In this document: one piece after another, positions 41,430 through 53,196 of the stretch
How the letters are laid out: every line of letters starts with the position of its first letter
How positions within the stretch are numbered: position 1 is the first letter of the stretch
From: Diadophis punctatus similis
Taxonomy: Eukaryota; Chordata; Lepidosauria; Squamata; Dipsadidae
Length of the DNA: 64,000 bases
Assembly: GCA_023053685.1 (NCBI GenBank)
Contig: JALIGW010000014.1
Span: 20,198,308-20,262,307, forward strand
Direction of reading: 5' to 3'
Made by a program: the position numbers and the translations under genes
The notes under the pieces: generated by a model
Seen by the model: the letters and a program-made list of their open reading frames with translations, nothing else
Told to the model about the DNA's origin: nothing
Database searches by the model: none

Positions 41430-43048
41430 GAATATGTGGTTGTGTGATGTTTTAAACCTGCTTTCTGATGCATTCTTGAATAGCTGAAAAGGCTCCTCCA
41501 CTCATTAGTTGGTGTTTTTAGGTCCTGCCATGAATTCTAAAAGCATCAAGGGATTCAGGATGAAGTAAGCAATAGATAAAAGTTTCTAGTTTGTAATGTG
41601 GATGGCAGTTGTGCTTTTTTCTTAAATGTTGCCCTTTCAGGATGTGGACTTGGTTGTTCCTGTGGGACTCCCTGCCACAGTCACATTCAGGAATTCAAAC
41701 TTCCGTTGGAAACAGTTCCTGCTAGTTTGTAAGTCGAGGTACTCAACTGACAATGGTTGCTTAGTAACAGTTTGAAGTTATAACAGATCCTCCAAAAAGT
41801 ACTTATGACATGAACCAAGTTACTTAAAAAAATTTGCCCTTCAGAGTCCTATAACGTTTTTTTTATTTGTATAATGTTTATATATTTTATCTTTTTTGGT
41901 TATGTTGACTTATTCTCATTGTGTTATTTCTCATTTTATTATTCTATTTTGCTTCTGGTTACATTCCTTTCATTTTCTTCCTTTTTATTGTAAGCTACCA
42001 AGAGTAGTTCCACAGCCAGATAGGCAGCAATACATTTAAAAAGCTAGCAAGCTGCCCATAGTCGCCTTAGCAGGGAGGTGTGTGGCATATAAATAAATGC
42101 ATTTTAGTTACGTATATGTCAGATTTACACTTTAGGAGTCCAAAATAGCTTGCATGGGAAGATCTCTCTCTCATATTCTCACAACAACAGTCATGTGATG
42201 TAGACTGGGCTGACTCGCTCAAAGTCACCTAGTGAATTTCCATAGCTGAGGGTAGATTTGAACCTTCATCCTGTGAGCAACTGTACAACTTTGGCTACCC
42301 TGCCTATCTCTAAATTGCTGCCTACAAGACGAAACAATCATCTTAGAAAAGAAAAGAGGGAAAAAAACTAAACCAAGACCAGCATGTTCTGATTCCTTTC
42401 CCAGCTGCAGGAAAATAAGGGGCTGCGTTCTTAGCTCAGCAGGAATGCATGAGAAAACTAAAAGTTGGATAAAATTATGGCATAAAGTTATATTGGCTTT
42501 TTTTTCTTTAAGAAAGGCACCTAAAACTGGTCTTGATAAGTGAACTGCAGAGTGATCATAATGTAAAGTCAGGCTGTCCTGACACTTCTAACACACTGCC
42601 AGCCTCTTGAACAGCAGAAAAGTATTTACGGTATTCCTTTTTTAAGCACTGGGAAAAGTATATTTGAAGGATCTTCAAGTCCTGCTCAGTTGTTCTTCCA
42701 CTGAGTTTTTTTTTAGTTATCTGGTCCAATGTTTATCAACTGTAGCAACTTTAAGATAGGTAGGGTTTAACTCCCAGAATTCCCCAGTTAACATTGACCC
42801 CGCTTCTTTGTGGCAGCTCCTCAAAAACTGGAACATTGCTATATCGCCCCTAGTCCTTCTCTTTAGACTAGACATATTCAGTTCTTGCAACCGTTCTTCG
42901 TATGTTTTAGCTTCCATCCCGTAATCATTTTTGTTGCTCTTTGCACTCTTTCCAGAGTCTCAACATCTTTTTTATAATGGTAACTAAACTGTTGTAAAGT
43001 GAGGACTACCTTTACAAAGAAGGAGTGGATGAATCATAGCATGTATTC
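41430..43048. other. Gene C downstream region with old repeat fragments
   Basis: Up to about 41640 it matches the flanks after genes A and B. Beyond that it is degraded: a CR1-like tail around 41980-42090, and at about 42720-42960 a minus-strand fragment readable as TYEERLQELN...RRTRGDI, which resembles the C-terminus of CR1 ORF2, with a piece of the TTTAACTCCCAGAATTCC MITE. No intact gene seen. Confidence 0.5.
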
Positions 43049-43248
43049 TGTATCAACTGCCTACATGGTTTCACCTAGGCCCAGCGTTTGAGCGGGAAAA
43101 TACTCAAATGCCATTGGTTGGTGCATCTGACAGTTCCCTATAAAAGGGCTAGTTGTCAGACTGCAAGTTGCTGGTTGTACAGAGAAGTTGCCAAGTAAAG
43201 AAGTTCCTTTTGAAGTCTGTCTCCTGTCATTATTCCCACTACTCAACA
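43049..43248 (+). repeat. Gypsy 5' LTR (200 bp)
   Basis: TG...CA ends. It contains the TATA-like CCTATAAAAGGG near 43136-43147. It matches the split 3' LTR with scattered substitutions, which shows an old insertion. Confidence 0.85.
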
Positions 43249-43323
43249 GTGGTGATGAGGGAGTAGGAGAACGAAGATGATCTACTTAAGCACGAGCAAC
43301 CAGCCAGGCACACCTCACTGAGG

Positions 43324-44195
43324 ATGTCTGCCTTCCATCCACCGGCACCTTTCAATGCAGGCAAAGAAAAATGGGAGTCATATATGAGGAGGTTCGAATG
43401 CTTCTTGGAAGCAAATGACCTGTTGGGCCTGACTGATAGCAGAAAAAGAGCACTTTTCTTAAGTCACTGTGGCCCCAAGGTGTTTGACACCGCGGAGTCT
43501 CTGTCAGACCCAACCCACGGTACACACCATACCGTGGCAGGTGCTGCTAGCAACCCTGAAGACCCACTATGCTCTCACTCCATCCAAAGTCGCCCGGTGC
43601 TATGAATTCCGGCAGAGACTGCAGCAGGAGAGGGAGACCATTAACCAGTACATGCTGCCCTTCACAAAGCCACTGGTCACTGTGAAGTCAGAGACCTAAA
43701 TGACATTCTGCTCGACCAGTTGATCTGTGGCGTGCAAGACATTTGTCTCCAGTGCTGGCTCCTGGAGAGACCTAATCTGATCCTGGCCGCCGCTCTGGAC
43801 GAAGCCAGGGCAGCTGAATCTTCCACTAAGGCCACAGAATTGCTGCACAAATTTGCCGCTTCCCGGGCTGACACCAAGCCACCTGCCTCAGTGCACAAAG
43901 GCGCATTCGAGGATTCGGCTAGCAGCGATGAAGATGTCTGCCACACTGACCACAAATGGCAACCCGACAAGAGGGACACTAGAGCTGACTGTGGCAGCTG
44001 TAGGGGGCAGCATCTGAGGGCATTGTGCCATTTCTGCGATGCCATTTGTCAGCGTTGCGAGAGGCGTGGACATTTAGCTAAAGTGTGCCACGCCATTTTG
44101 CCCACCAATCATGCGCGTGCGCCTGATGCCGCACGTCATGAACTGTCAAAAGCTTTTTGGCAGGAATCTTGGAAACTGCGCCAAAAAGCTGCAAA
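43324..44195 (+). pseudogene. Gypsy gag, broken
   Basis: Starts at an ATG 75 nt after the LTR and encodes a gag of the Mag-like kind (FHPPAPFNAGKEKWESYMRR-type start). The frame changes near 43520 and a stop lies near 43697. Further on, a cysteine-rich region (CGSC...CHFC...CQRC...HLAKVC, about 43990-44090) represents the nucleocapsid zinc knuckles. Sequence resemblance is by eye; the break points are clear. Confidence 0.7.
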
Positions 44196-44199
44196 GGAA

Positions 44200-44421
44200 G
44201 AGCTGAGATGGCGCAGTGGTTAAATGCAGCACTGCAGGCTACTGCTAGTTCAGCAGTTCAGCAGTTCAAATCTCACCGGCTCAAGGTTGACTCAGCCTTC
44301 CATCCTTCCGAGGTGGGTAAAATGAGGACCCAGATTGTTGGGGGCAATATGCTGAACTCTGTAAACCGCTTAGAGAGGGCTGTAAAGCACTATGAAGCAG
44401 TATATAAGTAAGTGCTATTGC
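44200..44421 (+). mobile_element. tRNA-derived SINE inside the Gypsy element
   Basis: A tRNA-like head with box A (TGGCGCAGTGG, about 44209-44219) and box B (GTTCAAATCTC, 44264-44274) is followed by a body ending GCAGTATATAAG...GTGCTATTGC. This resembles the tRNA-headed SINEs common in squamates with a tail borrowed from a LINE; family name not certain. It has a small internal TTCAGCAG duplication. No clear target duplication. Confidence 0.8.
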
Positions 44422-44429
44422 AAATCAAG

Positions 44430-47339
44430 AACTGCCTGACATTAACCAGATGTGAGTTGCCAGGGCTAGTGTTCCCAGCAAGAGCAAGCTGACGGTCACT
44501 GTGTCAATCGGTGCTCCCTGCCTCATGGAGATCGACACCGGCTCCGCAGTCTCCATCGTCACCTGGCAGACCCTGAAGCTCGACCTTCCGAGCCTACACA
44601 AGAGCCGCCTCCAAGAGACCCACATGAAACTCTCCGACTACTAGGGAAATTGCATTCCCAGTTCCTGGTCAAGTTCAACGGTTTCAAGGGGCCTCTACAG
44701 CTCACCGTGGTCCATGGCAGCCTCATGAATTTGATGACCTTTCTGAGGAGTTCCCGGACGTTTTTAGCAAAGACCTGGGCAAGTATGTGGGCACCCCCAT
44801 CTCTTTTAGCCTAGACCCCAATGTCGCTCCCATCAGGTTAAAGCCCAGGTGGGTGCCTTTGGCCTTACGGCCGAAAATTGACATGGAACTTGACAAACTT
44901 ATCAAGCAGGGAATCCTTGAGCCAGTCGACCATGCCAAATGGGAGACACCTATAGTCACCCCCCGTTAAAGGGGACAGCGCCATTAGGATATGCGCCAAC
45001 TATAAATGCACGCTGAATAAGGCATTGCAACAGAGCACCTATCCTGTGCTGATTGTGCACCATCTACTACACTCCCTGGGCCCTGGCCGCCTGTTCGCTA
45101 AACTCGATCTTGCACAGGCGTACCAGCAGCTGCCAGCAGATGGCACTACCGCTGAGGCACAAACCATTGTGACTCACAGGGGAGCTTTCAAATGTCACAG
45201 GCTGCAGTTTGAGGTTAGCATGGCCCTGGGATTGTTCCAGAGTGTAATGGAATGCCTGTTGCAGAACATTCCCAGGGTCATGCCATATTTCGACGACATG
45301 CTAATCTTGGCCTGTGACCCTGACCAGCTCCACTGCTGAGTCAGAATGGTTCTGTCCAAACTCTGCGCAGGTGGCCTTAAAGCCAAGCACAGCAAATGCT
45401 TGCTGGGGGTGCCAGAGGTTGAATTTCTAGGCTATCGCATTGACAAACATGGCATTCACCCCACTGAAAGCAAGTTCCAGGCCATTCACGATGCCCCGGC
45501 TCCCAAGAACCAAGTGGCGCTCCAAGCATTCCTTGGGCTCCTTAACTTTTACAGCCTGTTCTTAAAGAACAAGGCTACAATTGCAGACTCTCTGCACTGA
45601 CTCCTGGCAAGGAACACCCCTTGGGTGTGGGGTCCAAAAGAAGCCAAGGCATTTCAGGCCATCAAGAGACTTCTGAGAGCTGACAGTTTCCTAATACAGT
45701 ACAATTGCACACTACCCTTAGTCCTTGTTTGCGATGCCTCCCCCTTCGGCATCAGGGCTGCATTAAGCCACAGGCTCCCAAATGGCACTGAGGCCCCAGT
45801 CGCATATTATTCCAGGACCCTGTCCAGTGCTGAGAGAAACTATAGTCAGCTGGACAGGGAGGGTCTAGCAGCCGTGGCTGGGATAAAAAAATTCCACGAA
45901 TACCTGTTTGGGAGGGATTTTGAATTGGTTATGGACCACAAATCTCTCTTGGGACTGCTCGCGGGGGACCACCCCAACCCGGCGGCCCTGTCCCCGCGTT
46001 TCACCAGATGGGCCATTTTTCTGTCCGCCTATTCCTATCGCCTGGTGCACCGGCCAGGAAAGGACATGGGCAACGCTTTGAGCAGGTGCCCGTTGCTCGA
46101 CTTGCTGACTGACATTTCTCCGGACCCTCTGGTCCTGTTGATCGACCTTGCTGACTCTGGCCTCGTCACCTCGGCTGAGGTGGCCAGGCACACAGCCAAG
46201 ACCCCTCACTCAAGACTGTCTTGAACTGGGTGTGGAGGGGATGGCCGAAGTACCCTGTCAAACCTGAATTCAGGCCATTTGTGCAATGGCAGCATGAACT
46301 GTCAGAATAAGGAGGCTGCCTCCTATGGGGGGACTGGGTGGTCATTCCGCCCAGCTTGTGTCCTGGCATTTTAAGGACATTGCATGAGGGCCATCCAGAT
46401 GTCTGGATGAAAGCCCTCGCCAGAAGTTATGTCTGGTGGCCAAATATGGACGCAGCTGTCAAGGACTGGGTAGAACATTGTAAGCCTTGCCAGGAGTCTA
46501 GGCCAGCTCCCCCTAAGGCCCCAGTACATGATTGGGACAAGCCGAAGGCCACTTGGTCACGGCTGCATATAGACTTCGCTGGCCCATTCCATGGCCAGAC
46601 CTTTATGATTTTAGTAGATACCTATTCCAAATGGCTCGAGATTTTCCTAATGGGCTCAACTTCTCCCAAAGCCGTAATCAAGATCCTCCAGCGACTATTC
46701 GCCACCCACGGGCTTCCAGACATCCTAGTATTAGATAATGGGCCCCATTTCACCGCAACTCAATTCAAGGGGTTCTTGGGGGATTTAGGCATCCGTCGTG
46801 CCCTGTCCTTGCTGTTCCATCCGGCGCCAAATGGCCAGGCAGAGAGATTCATATGATCTGCCAAGGAAGCCTTGGGAAGGCTAGGCCCCGGGGACTGGCA
46901 GGCCAGGGTGGACAAATTCCTCCTGGCCCAACACATTACCCCTAGCGCAACCCCAGGCTGCAGCATGGCAGAACTACTCATGGACCGCAGGCTCCGATTG
47001 GTCTTAGACCGCCTGCACCCCAACTACACGCCAAAAAACCAGGGTGACCCAAACCAAGCCACTAGGTTCTTCTCCGAAGGAGACCTAGTATTCACCCACA
47101 ATTATGCCGAGGGTTCCCTATGGCTACCTGGGGAAGTCGAGAAAATCCTGGGCCCCATGTCTTATTTAATACGGTTAAACGATGGCCGCCAATGGAAACG
47201 GCACATCGACCAACTTAGAAAACCTGTAAAGGGTGAACTGCAAAATCCTCAAAATGTAAATAACTATACTCCTTCCCTAGCTGACTCAAGCCCGATGGAG
47301 GCGGAAGACCTACCGGAGCCACCTGGAGTCCAGCGGTGA
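44430..47339 (+). pseudogene. Gypsy pol, multiply interrupted
   Basis: Protease motif DTGSAVS near 44534. RT from about 44730 with YFDD near 45290. RNase H from about 45720 (CDASPFG... DREGLAAV). Integrase from about 46370 (HEGHP, WWP, C-x2-C, then HIDFAG, LDNGPHF and NGQAERF). The reading is broken by stops at about 44642, 44967, 45337, 45598, 46222 and 46855, so no complete polyprotein can be made. The integrase C-terminal part (46872-47339) shows no chromodomain that I recognise. Confidence 0.85.
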
Positions 47340-47550
47340 TTGGCCGACGAACCGGTTCAAAGAGGCCATGCCCGAAAGCTTCCAGGAGCTTCCAAGCTCA
47401 GACCTCGGAGCAGCAGTAGGCCTTCCACCTAGGCTGCTGCCTTGCCAATGACTGAGCTGCGCAGGTCAGGGAGGGTTCCCAAATGCTCCGCTTACCTGTG
47501 TGACTACATATGCCGCACGGATTGCTCCATCGAGGAGGGGAGGGGTGTTA

Positions 47551-47696
47551 TGTATCAACTGCCTACATGGTTTCAGGTCCAGCGTTTGAGCAGAAAAATA
47601 CTCAAACGCCATTGGTTGATGCATCTGACAGCTCCCTATAAAAGGGCTAGCTGTCAGACTACAAGTTGCTGGTTGTACAGAGAAGGTGCCAAGTAA
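47551..47696 (+). repeat. Gypsy 3' LTR, first part
   Basis: Matches the first two thirds of the 5' LTR, up to GTGCCAAGTAA, preceded by a purine-rich tract (GAGGAGGGGAGGGG). The remainder of the LTR is found at about 49576-49630. Confidence 0.85.
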
Positions 47697-48066
47697 CTTC
47701 TTGCCAGGTCCCGTCAGCCAAACAATGCCGGTTGGTGGGCCCTAGGGGGAGGGCCTTCTCTGTGGGGGGCCCCGCGCTCTGGAACCAACTTCCCCCAGAG
47801 ACCCGAACCATCCCCATCCTGCTGGCCTTCCGGAAAGCCGTCAAGACATGGCTCTTCCTGCAGGCAGGGGGGAAAGACTAAATTACATCTGAATTCCCCC
47901 CCTTGGTATGACTGATTGTGAATATTTTTTTAACTTTTGTACATTTTTAATTGTTGTTTTTAAATTATTGTTTTATTGATGTTCTTATAAAATTGTTGTA
48001 CGCCGCCCTGAGTCCCTCGGGAGTAGGGCGGCATAGAAGAACAAACAAACAATAAATAAATAAATA
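47697..48066 (+). mobile_element. CR1/L2-group LINE 3' end inside the Gypsy LTR
   Basis: Encodes the C-terminus seen complete at the end of the 771-codon frame at 53197-55512 (RGRAFSVG, LWNQLPPE and AFRKA blocks). It continues into a 3' hairpin, GCCGCCCTGAG...TAGGGCGGC, near 48001-48031 and an (AAATA)n tail. 5'-truncated. Confidence 0.85.
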
Positions 48067-49569
48067 CCGTATTTTCCGGAGTATAAGACGCACCTTTTTA
48101 CCCCCAAAAAGAGGGTGAAAATTTGGGTGCGTCTTATACAGCGAATGTAGCCCTACCCACCCACCAGCACCCACCCTTCGGAGGTTTTCGGCCTCCATGG
48201 TCCCCGCCGCTGCCACTGCCGCCACTGCCGCTTGCCCCCCCGCTGCTTGCCCCCCATCCCCGCTGTTGCTTGCCGCCGCTGCCGCCGCCACCACCGCTGC
48301 TTGCCCCCGCCGCCCGCCGCCGCCGTTTCTGCTCTCCCTGCTGTCCTGCCGCCGCCGCTTCTGCTCTCCCCGCTGTCCTGCCGCCGCTGCTTCTGCTCTC
48401 CCCGCTGTCCTGCCGCCACTGCCATTTCTGCTCTCCCCGCTGTCCTGCCGCCGCCGCCACTTCTGCTCTCCCCGCTGTCCTGCCGCTGCCACTTCTGCTC
48501 TCCCCGCTGTCCTGCCGCCGCCGCTTCTGCTCTCCCCGCTGTCCTGCCGCCGCCGCTTCTGCTCTCCCCGCTGTCCTGCCGCCGCCGCCACTTCTGCTCT
48601 CCCCACTGTCCTGCCGCCGCCACTTCTGCTCTCCCCGCTGTCCTGCCGCCGCCGCTTCTGCTCTCCCCACTGTCCTGCCGCCACCGCCATTTCTGCTCTC
48701 CCTGCTGTCCTGCCACCGCCGTTTCTGCTCTCCCCGCTGTCCCCGCTGCCCCAGCCGGCGTCCCCGCCACTACCTGAAGCGAGCCGCCACCTCCGCTACT
48801 GCCCCAACCCCCCCCACCGCTTGAAGCCTGCTCCCGAGGCACTGAAGAAAGCCGACAGGTTAGAACTTTTTTTTAAGGGTTTTTTTAAGGGGTTTTTTTT
48901 AAGGTTGGCAAGTGGAGGAGGAATTCTGGGAGTTGAAGTCCACAAGTTTGAAGACCCTTGCACCCCCTTGGCAAGTTTAAGACTTGTGGACTTCCAACTC
49001 CCATTCCTGAGCTAGTATGACTGGAGGAGGAATTCTGGGAGTTGAAGTCCACAAGGCTTAAACTTGCCAAGGGGGTTCAAGGGTCTTCAAATTTGTGGAC
49101 TTCAACTCCCAGAATTCCTCCTCCAGTCATACTAGCTCAGGAATTGGAGTTGAAGTCCACAAGTCTTAAAGCTGTCAAGTTTGAAGACCCCTGGGTTAGG
49201 GGTTAGGGGTGCAAGGGTCTTCAAACTTGGCAAGACTTTTTACAACCATGTACACTTTTTACAAACTTCAAACTTGACAGCTTTAAGACTTGTGGACTTC
49301 AACTCCCATTCCTGAGCTAGCATGACTGGAGGAGGAATTCTGGGAGTTGAAGTCCACAAGGCTTAAAGCTGTCAAGTTTGAAGTTTGTAAAAAGTGTACA
49401 TGGTTGTAAAAAGTGTACATGGTTGTAAAAAGTATTCTGCTACACTGGTATTTTAGTAAATAATATATTACTACACCATTTGGTTCAGAATACTTTTTTC
49501 CTTGTTTTCCTCCTCTAAAATCTAGGTGCGTCCTATATTCCGGTGCGTCCTATACTCCGAAAAATACGG
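48067..49569. mobile_element. TA-target inverted-repeat element, family 1 copy c
   Basis: Ends CCGTATTTTCCGGAGTATAA and, inverted, TATACTCCGAAAAATACGG, flanked by TA inside the LINE tail. The right part (49263-49555) is the reverse complement of 33630-33890 in the gene C copy, so both belong to one family. It contains a GC-rich minisatellite (48329-48745) and several copies of the TTCAACTCCCAGAATTCC palindrome module (48900-49380). No transposase. Confidence 0.83.
48329..48745. repeat. GC-rich minisatellite, unit about 30-36 bp
   Basis: About a dozen copies of a unit around CTTCTGCTCTCCCCGCTGTC followed by a variable CTGCCGCCGCC run. The long Pro/Ala- or Ser/Gly/Arg-rich frames on both strands are translations of the repeat, not genes. 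Confidence 0.9.
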
Positions 49570-49779
49570 TAAATAAATAAAGAAGTTCCTTTTGAAGTCT
49601 GTCTCCTGTCATTATTCCCACTACTCAACAGTGTGCTTTAAAATGAAATAAGAGACAGAATACAGGCTATTGTTAAAGACCTTCCCTTAAAAAAAACTAC
49701 ATCTATTTTATTGAAAATCATTGATTGAATGGATCATTTCAAATGCTCAAGTATCTTTTAGACAAGCTCTTTTTTCTCT

Positions 49780-50456
49780 CTAGATTGTATTGATTTTCTG
49801 TTTACATTTTGTTAGTGCTTATAAACATCGTGTCGTCTGGATTATTTAATTTGCTTAACAATACACCTCTTAATCTCCACCTCTTAGTTTTTCTGATGTT
49901 ATACCAGGGGTGGGTTCTAACTTACCTTGCTGCCGGTTCGCTTCCTCCTGCGCTGCATGGCTGCACCTTGTGAGTGCGCACGCGCTTTGCACGTGCACAT
50001 GCGCAGTGGCAAAAAATCCCAAAAAAATTTAAAAAGCCAAAAACAAAATGGCGATGCATGCGCAGTGCCAGAAACTCGGCTTCTTCGCATGCGCAGAAGA
50101 AAAAAAACCAGAATTTTTTTAAACCCTCCCCAAAAAAAATTCAAAAAAGAAGATGGCAGCATCCACGGACCGGCACCGACCGAACCGGTTCCGTGACATC
50201 ATCGTGACATCACCAGTGGTTTGCTACCTGTTCAGGCGAACCGGGAGGAACCCACCTCTGTGCTATACCTAATAAAAACAATTCAGGTTTAAAATCTACA
50301 TATTTTTCCTATCATCTTTTGTAACCACTTATGTATTTTCCAATTTTTTTTTACTTTAACACAAGTCCACCACATATGGTAATATGTGCCCATTTTTTGG
50401 TTACATTTCCAACATTTGCTAGACATATTTTTAAACATTTTAGCTAACCTGGGTTG
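49780..50456 (-). mobile_element. L1 ORF2 3' remnant, split by a hAT MITE
   Basis: On the minus strand, 50270-50456 reads as the L1 C-terminal zinc-binding region (CWKCNQKM...WWTC), as in the better preserved L1 at 57532-58023. The part left of the MITE continues it in degraded form. The limits are approximate. 49631-49780 shows nothing recognised. Confidence 0.6.
49915..50260. mobile_element. hAT MITE with 8-bp target duplication
   Basis: Ends CAGGGGTGGGTTC and, inverted, CAGAGGTGGGTTCC. Flanked by TGTTATAC (49907-49914) and TGCTATAC (50261-50268), one mismatch. It is non-coding and inserted in an L1 remnant. Confidence 0.83.
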
Positions 50457-51190
50457 GGTGTGAATCTCTCCTGAAGTTGGACTCAGGGGTCCAGTTGGGC
50501 CTATTGTTGATGTATCTGCCTCCCAGCTGCGTTACAATAGCCCTGCCTGCACTGCTAGAGGCGGTAGCCAGACCGGCGGTGGAGTTCCCCAGGCTCATGG
50601 TGCTGGGGGACTTTAACCTGCCATCGCTCGGCGAAGCCTCGGATACAGCTCAGGAGTTCATGGCTTCCATGACAACCATGGACCTGACCCAAGTAATTCA
50701 GGATCTGACTCATAGGGGAGGCCACACGCTCGACCTAGTATTTCTCTCGGGGCAGTGGAGAGATGATCTGAAATTAAGGGGCATAGTCATTTCTCTCTTG
50801 TCATGGTCAGATCATTTCCTGCTGAGGCTAGACTGTTTTTTTTATTGAAAAAGTTTTATGCGTACAAAGAACAAACATTTTTTCTTTTTTCTCCCCCCCC
50901 CCTCCCTCCCCCCCATCTCCCCCTCCCCCCACCCTGGACTTCCCAGAACATGCACAGGGTATAATATGATATACACAAATATAAAACTAAAATATGCTAA
51001 CAAATTGTTATCATTAGATCTTAACTCCTTATGCTATAAATTAAACAAAAAACTAGAAATTAAAATATGTCCTTCACAGTCTGTTTGAATCTTCTTAGTC
51101 TGATACTTGATTTGAATATAGTCAGTCCATCTTTTCCATTACCAAATATATCATTTGAATAATCTTTAAAATATTCTGAAATTTTAGCCA

Positions 51191-52150
51191 TCTCTGCCAA
51201 ATGCACATCTTTTAATGTTCACTTTTGCGTAATAGATGAGTCTTCCTCTTCCAGTATTATCCACCAACAACCTAGCATCAATTGTTAAATTCAAAACCAA
51301 CTTAAACCATATATAAAGGTACATAACATCTTCACTTTCACTTAATCTCTATTACCTTACATAACAATCTATACTTATTCCCAACCTATAATATAAATTT
51401 AATTTTATTCTTTAAAACCAACTTAATCTCTATTGCGTTACATTGCATTCTATACTTATTCCCCAACCTATAATATTAATTCAATCTTATTTTTTAAAAC
51501 CAATTTAATCTCTATTACATTACATTACAGTCTATATTTATTCCCCACAAGTAAAGAGGAAAAAAAAGAAAAAGAAAAAAAATTCCCTATAATACAAACT
51601 TAATCTTATAATCTAATTTCTCTAATCTTATACAACCTTTATATATGCATTTGACTTTTATATCTTATTTGTTTTACTAAAACATCAATTTTTAATAATA
51701 ATAAAAAAATCTCTGCCAAATAGACATCTCTTAATATTCACTTTTAATACAAGATGGATCTTTCTCTTTCAATATTATGCCACCAGCAACCTGGCAGCAA
51801 TTGTTAAGTGCAAAACCAACTTAAACCACATATAAAGATACATAACATCTTCACATTCACTTAATCTCTATTACATTACAACCAGTTTAATCTTTATTAC
51901 ATTACGATACATTCTATACTTATTCCCCAACCTGTAATATTAATTTAATCTTATTCTTTAAAACCAATTTAATCTCTGTTATATTGCATTACAGTCTATA
52001 TATATTCCCCACAAATAGAGAGGGGAAAAAAATAAAAATAAAAAGAAAGAAAGAAAGAAAATATCCCTATAATATAAACTTAATCTTATAATCTAATTTG
52101 TCTAACCTTATACAACCTTTATATATGCACTTGACTTTTATATCGTATTT
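51191..52150. repeat. AT-rich tandem duplication in L1 copy 2 (two units of about 0.5 kb)
   Basis: The stretch starting TCTCTGCCAAAT at 51191 recurs from 51710, 519 bp later, and the ends are offset by about 480 bp. Within each unit an 80-bp motif around TTAATCTCTATTACATTACA is repeated two or three times. It fills the place of the L1 ORF2. Confidence 0.8.
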
Positions 52151-53196
52151 ATTTTGAATTATCCTTCTCCCAAGCCTAGAGCCGTCAGTAATTCTTTAAA
52201 TTGGCATCTGAGATTATGTTGATTTAATTCTTCTTCTTCACTTTGAAGAGTCACTTTCAACGATTACTTCTCTCTGTCTTGGGTCCTTTTCTTCTTGGGT
52301 CTTCAGAGTTCCTCTCTGATCTGCAATCCACAAAACTTCTTTCTCCTCTTTTTTAACTTCTTCATTTCTTTTGCCTTCTGGTGGCTTTGGTCTCCCAGCC
52401 TTTAACACGTTGGTAAAAAAATCTTTTGCTTTACAAATCGTATTGAGTCTATATCTTTCTCCCTTAAAAGTAATCAATAGTCCCGCTGGAATTTCCCATT
52501 TATACCTTATCTGTTGCTCTTTCAATTCTGCCACCAGAAAGACATAATCCTTGCATGCTTTCAGTATTTTTGGAGGAATTTCCTTAAATGTCAAGACCTC
52601 TTGTTCATCCACCTTAAGTTTATTTTTAAAAGTCGCCTGTAAGATTCGATTTCACAATGTCCTTGTAGTAAAATATATTACAATGTCTCTTGGCAAATGT
52701 CTCTGTCTTGCAATCCATGAATTAACTCGATATATTTTATCAATCTGGCAGCCCAATTCCGCTTTTGTTCCCCCCAATATCTGCACAAATGCTTCCAATA
52801 TCTTTTCTTTTAAATTCTCTTGTTTATATTCTTTTACCCCTCTTAGTCTTAAAGCAAATTCCCTATCGTTATATTGAATCATCATTAAATCTCAGTTCCT
52901 TCAATTTTGTTCTGAATCTCAACTACTTTTTCAACCCAAAGTCACCGTAGTTTGTTTAATTTCAGCCACATCTTTTTCCAATAATTCCATATTAACTGCC
53001 ACAGCTTTCAATACAGATACCAGGTCGTCTCTATTTTGTTGAGCCTGAAATGAAAAGTCCTCTGAGACAGCTTGTATTTTTTCATTAATTTCAGTAATTT
53101 TTCCATTAATTTCTTTAATTTTTTCATTAACCATAGAAGCAATTTGTTTTTGCGTATCTTTCATGGCTTGCTGCCACTTTTCAAACGTTAAAGTCT

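Larger units (their letters stand above)
43049..49630 (+). mobile_element. Decayed Gypsy LTR retrotransposon with nested insertions
   Basis: The 5' LTR (43049-43248) and the 3' LTR (47551 to about 47696, resuming at about 49576-49630) share TGTATCAACTG starts and ACTCAACA ends. The interior carries gag and pol in the order protease, RT, RNase H, integrase, so it is Ty3/Gypsy, without an env frame. Pol is broken by several stops. A SINE sits between gag and protease, and the 3' LTR is split by a CR1/L2 tail plus a family 1 element. I could not find a convincing target duplication. Confidence 0.88.

Noticed and set aside
48123..49015. Pro/Ala-rich and Ser/Gly/Arg-rich frames of up to 272 codons.
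   Set aside because: Products of the GC-rich minisatellite; open in several frames and on both strands at once.
43041..49640. A target-site duplication flanking the Gypsy element.
   Set aside because: The flanks TATTC and GTGTG do not match; either the ends are off by a few bases or the element recombined.
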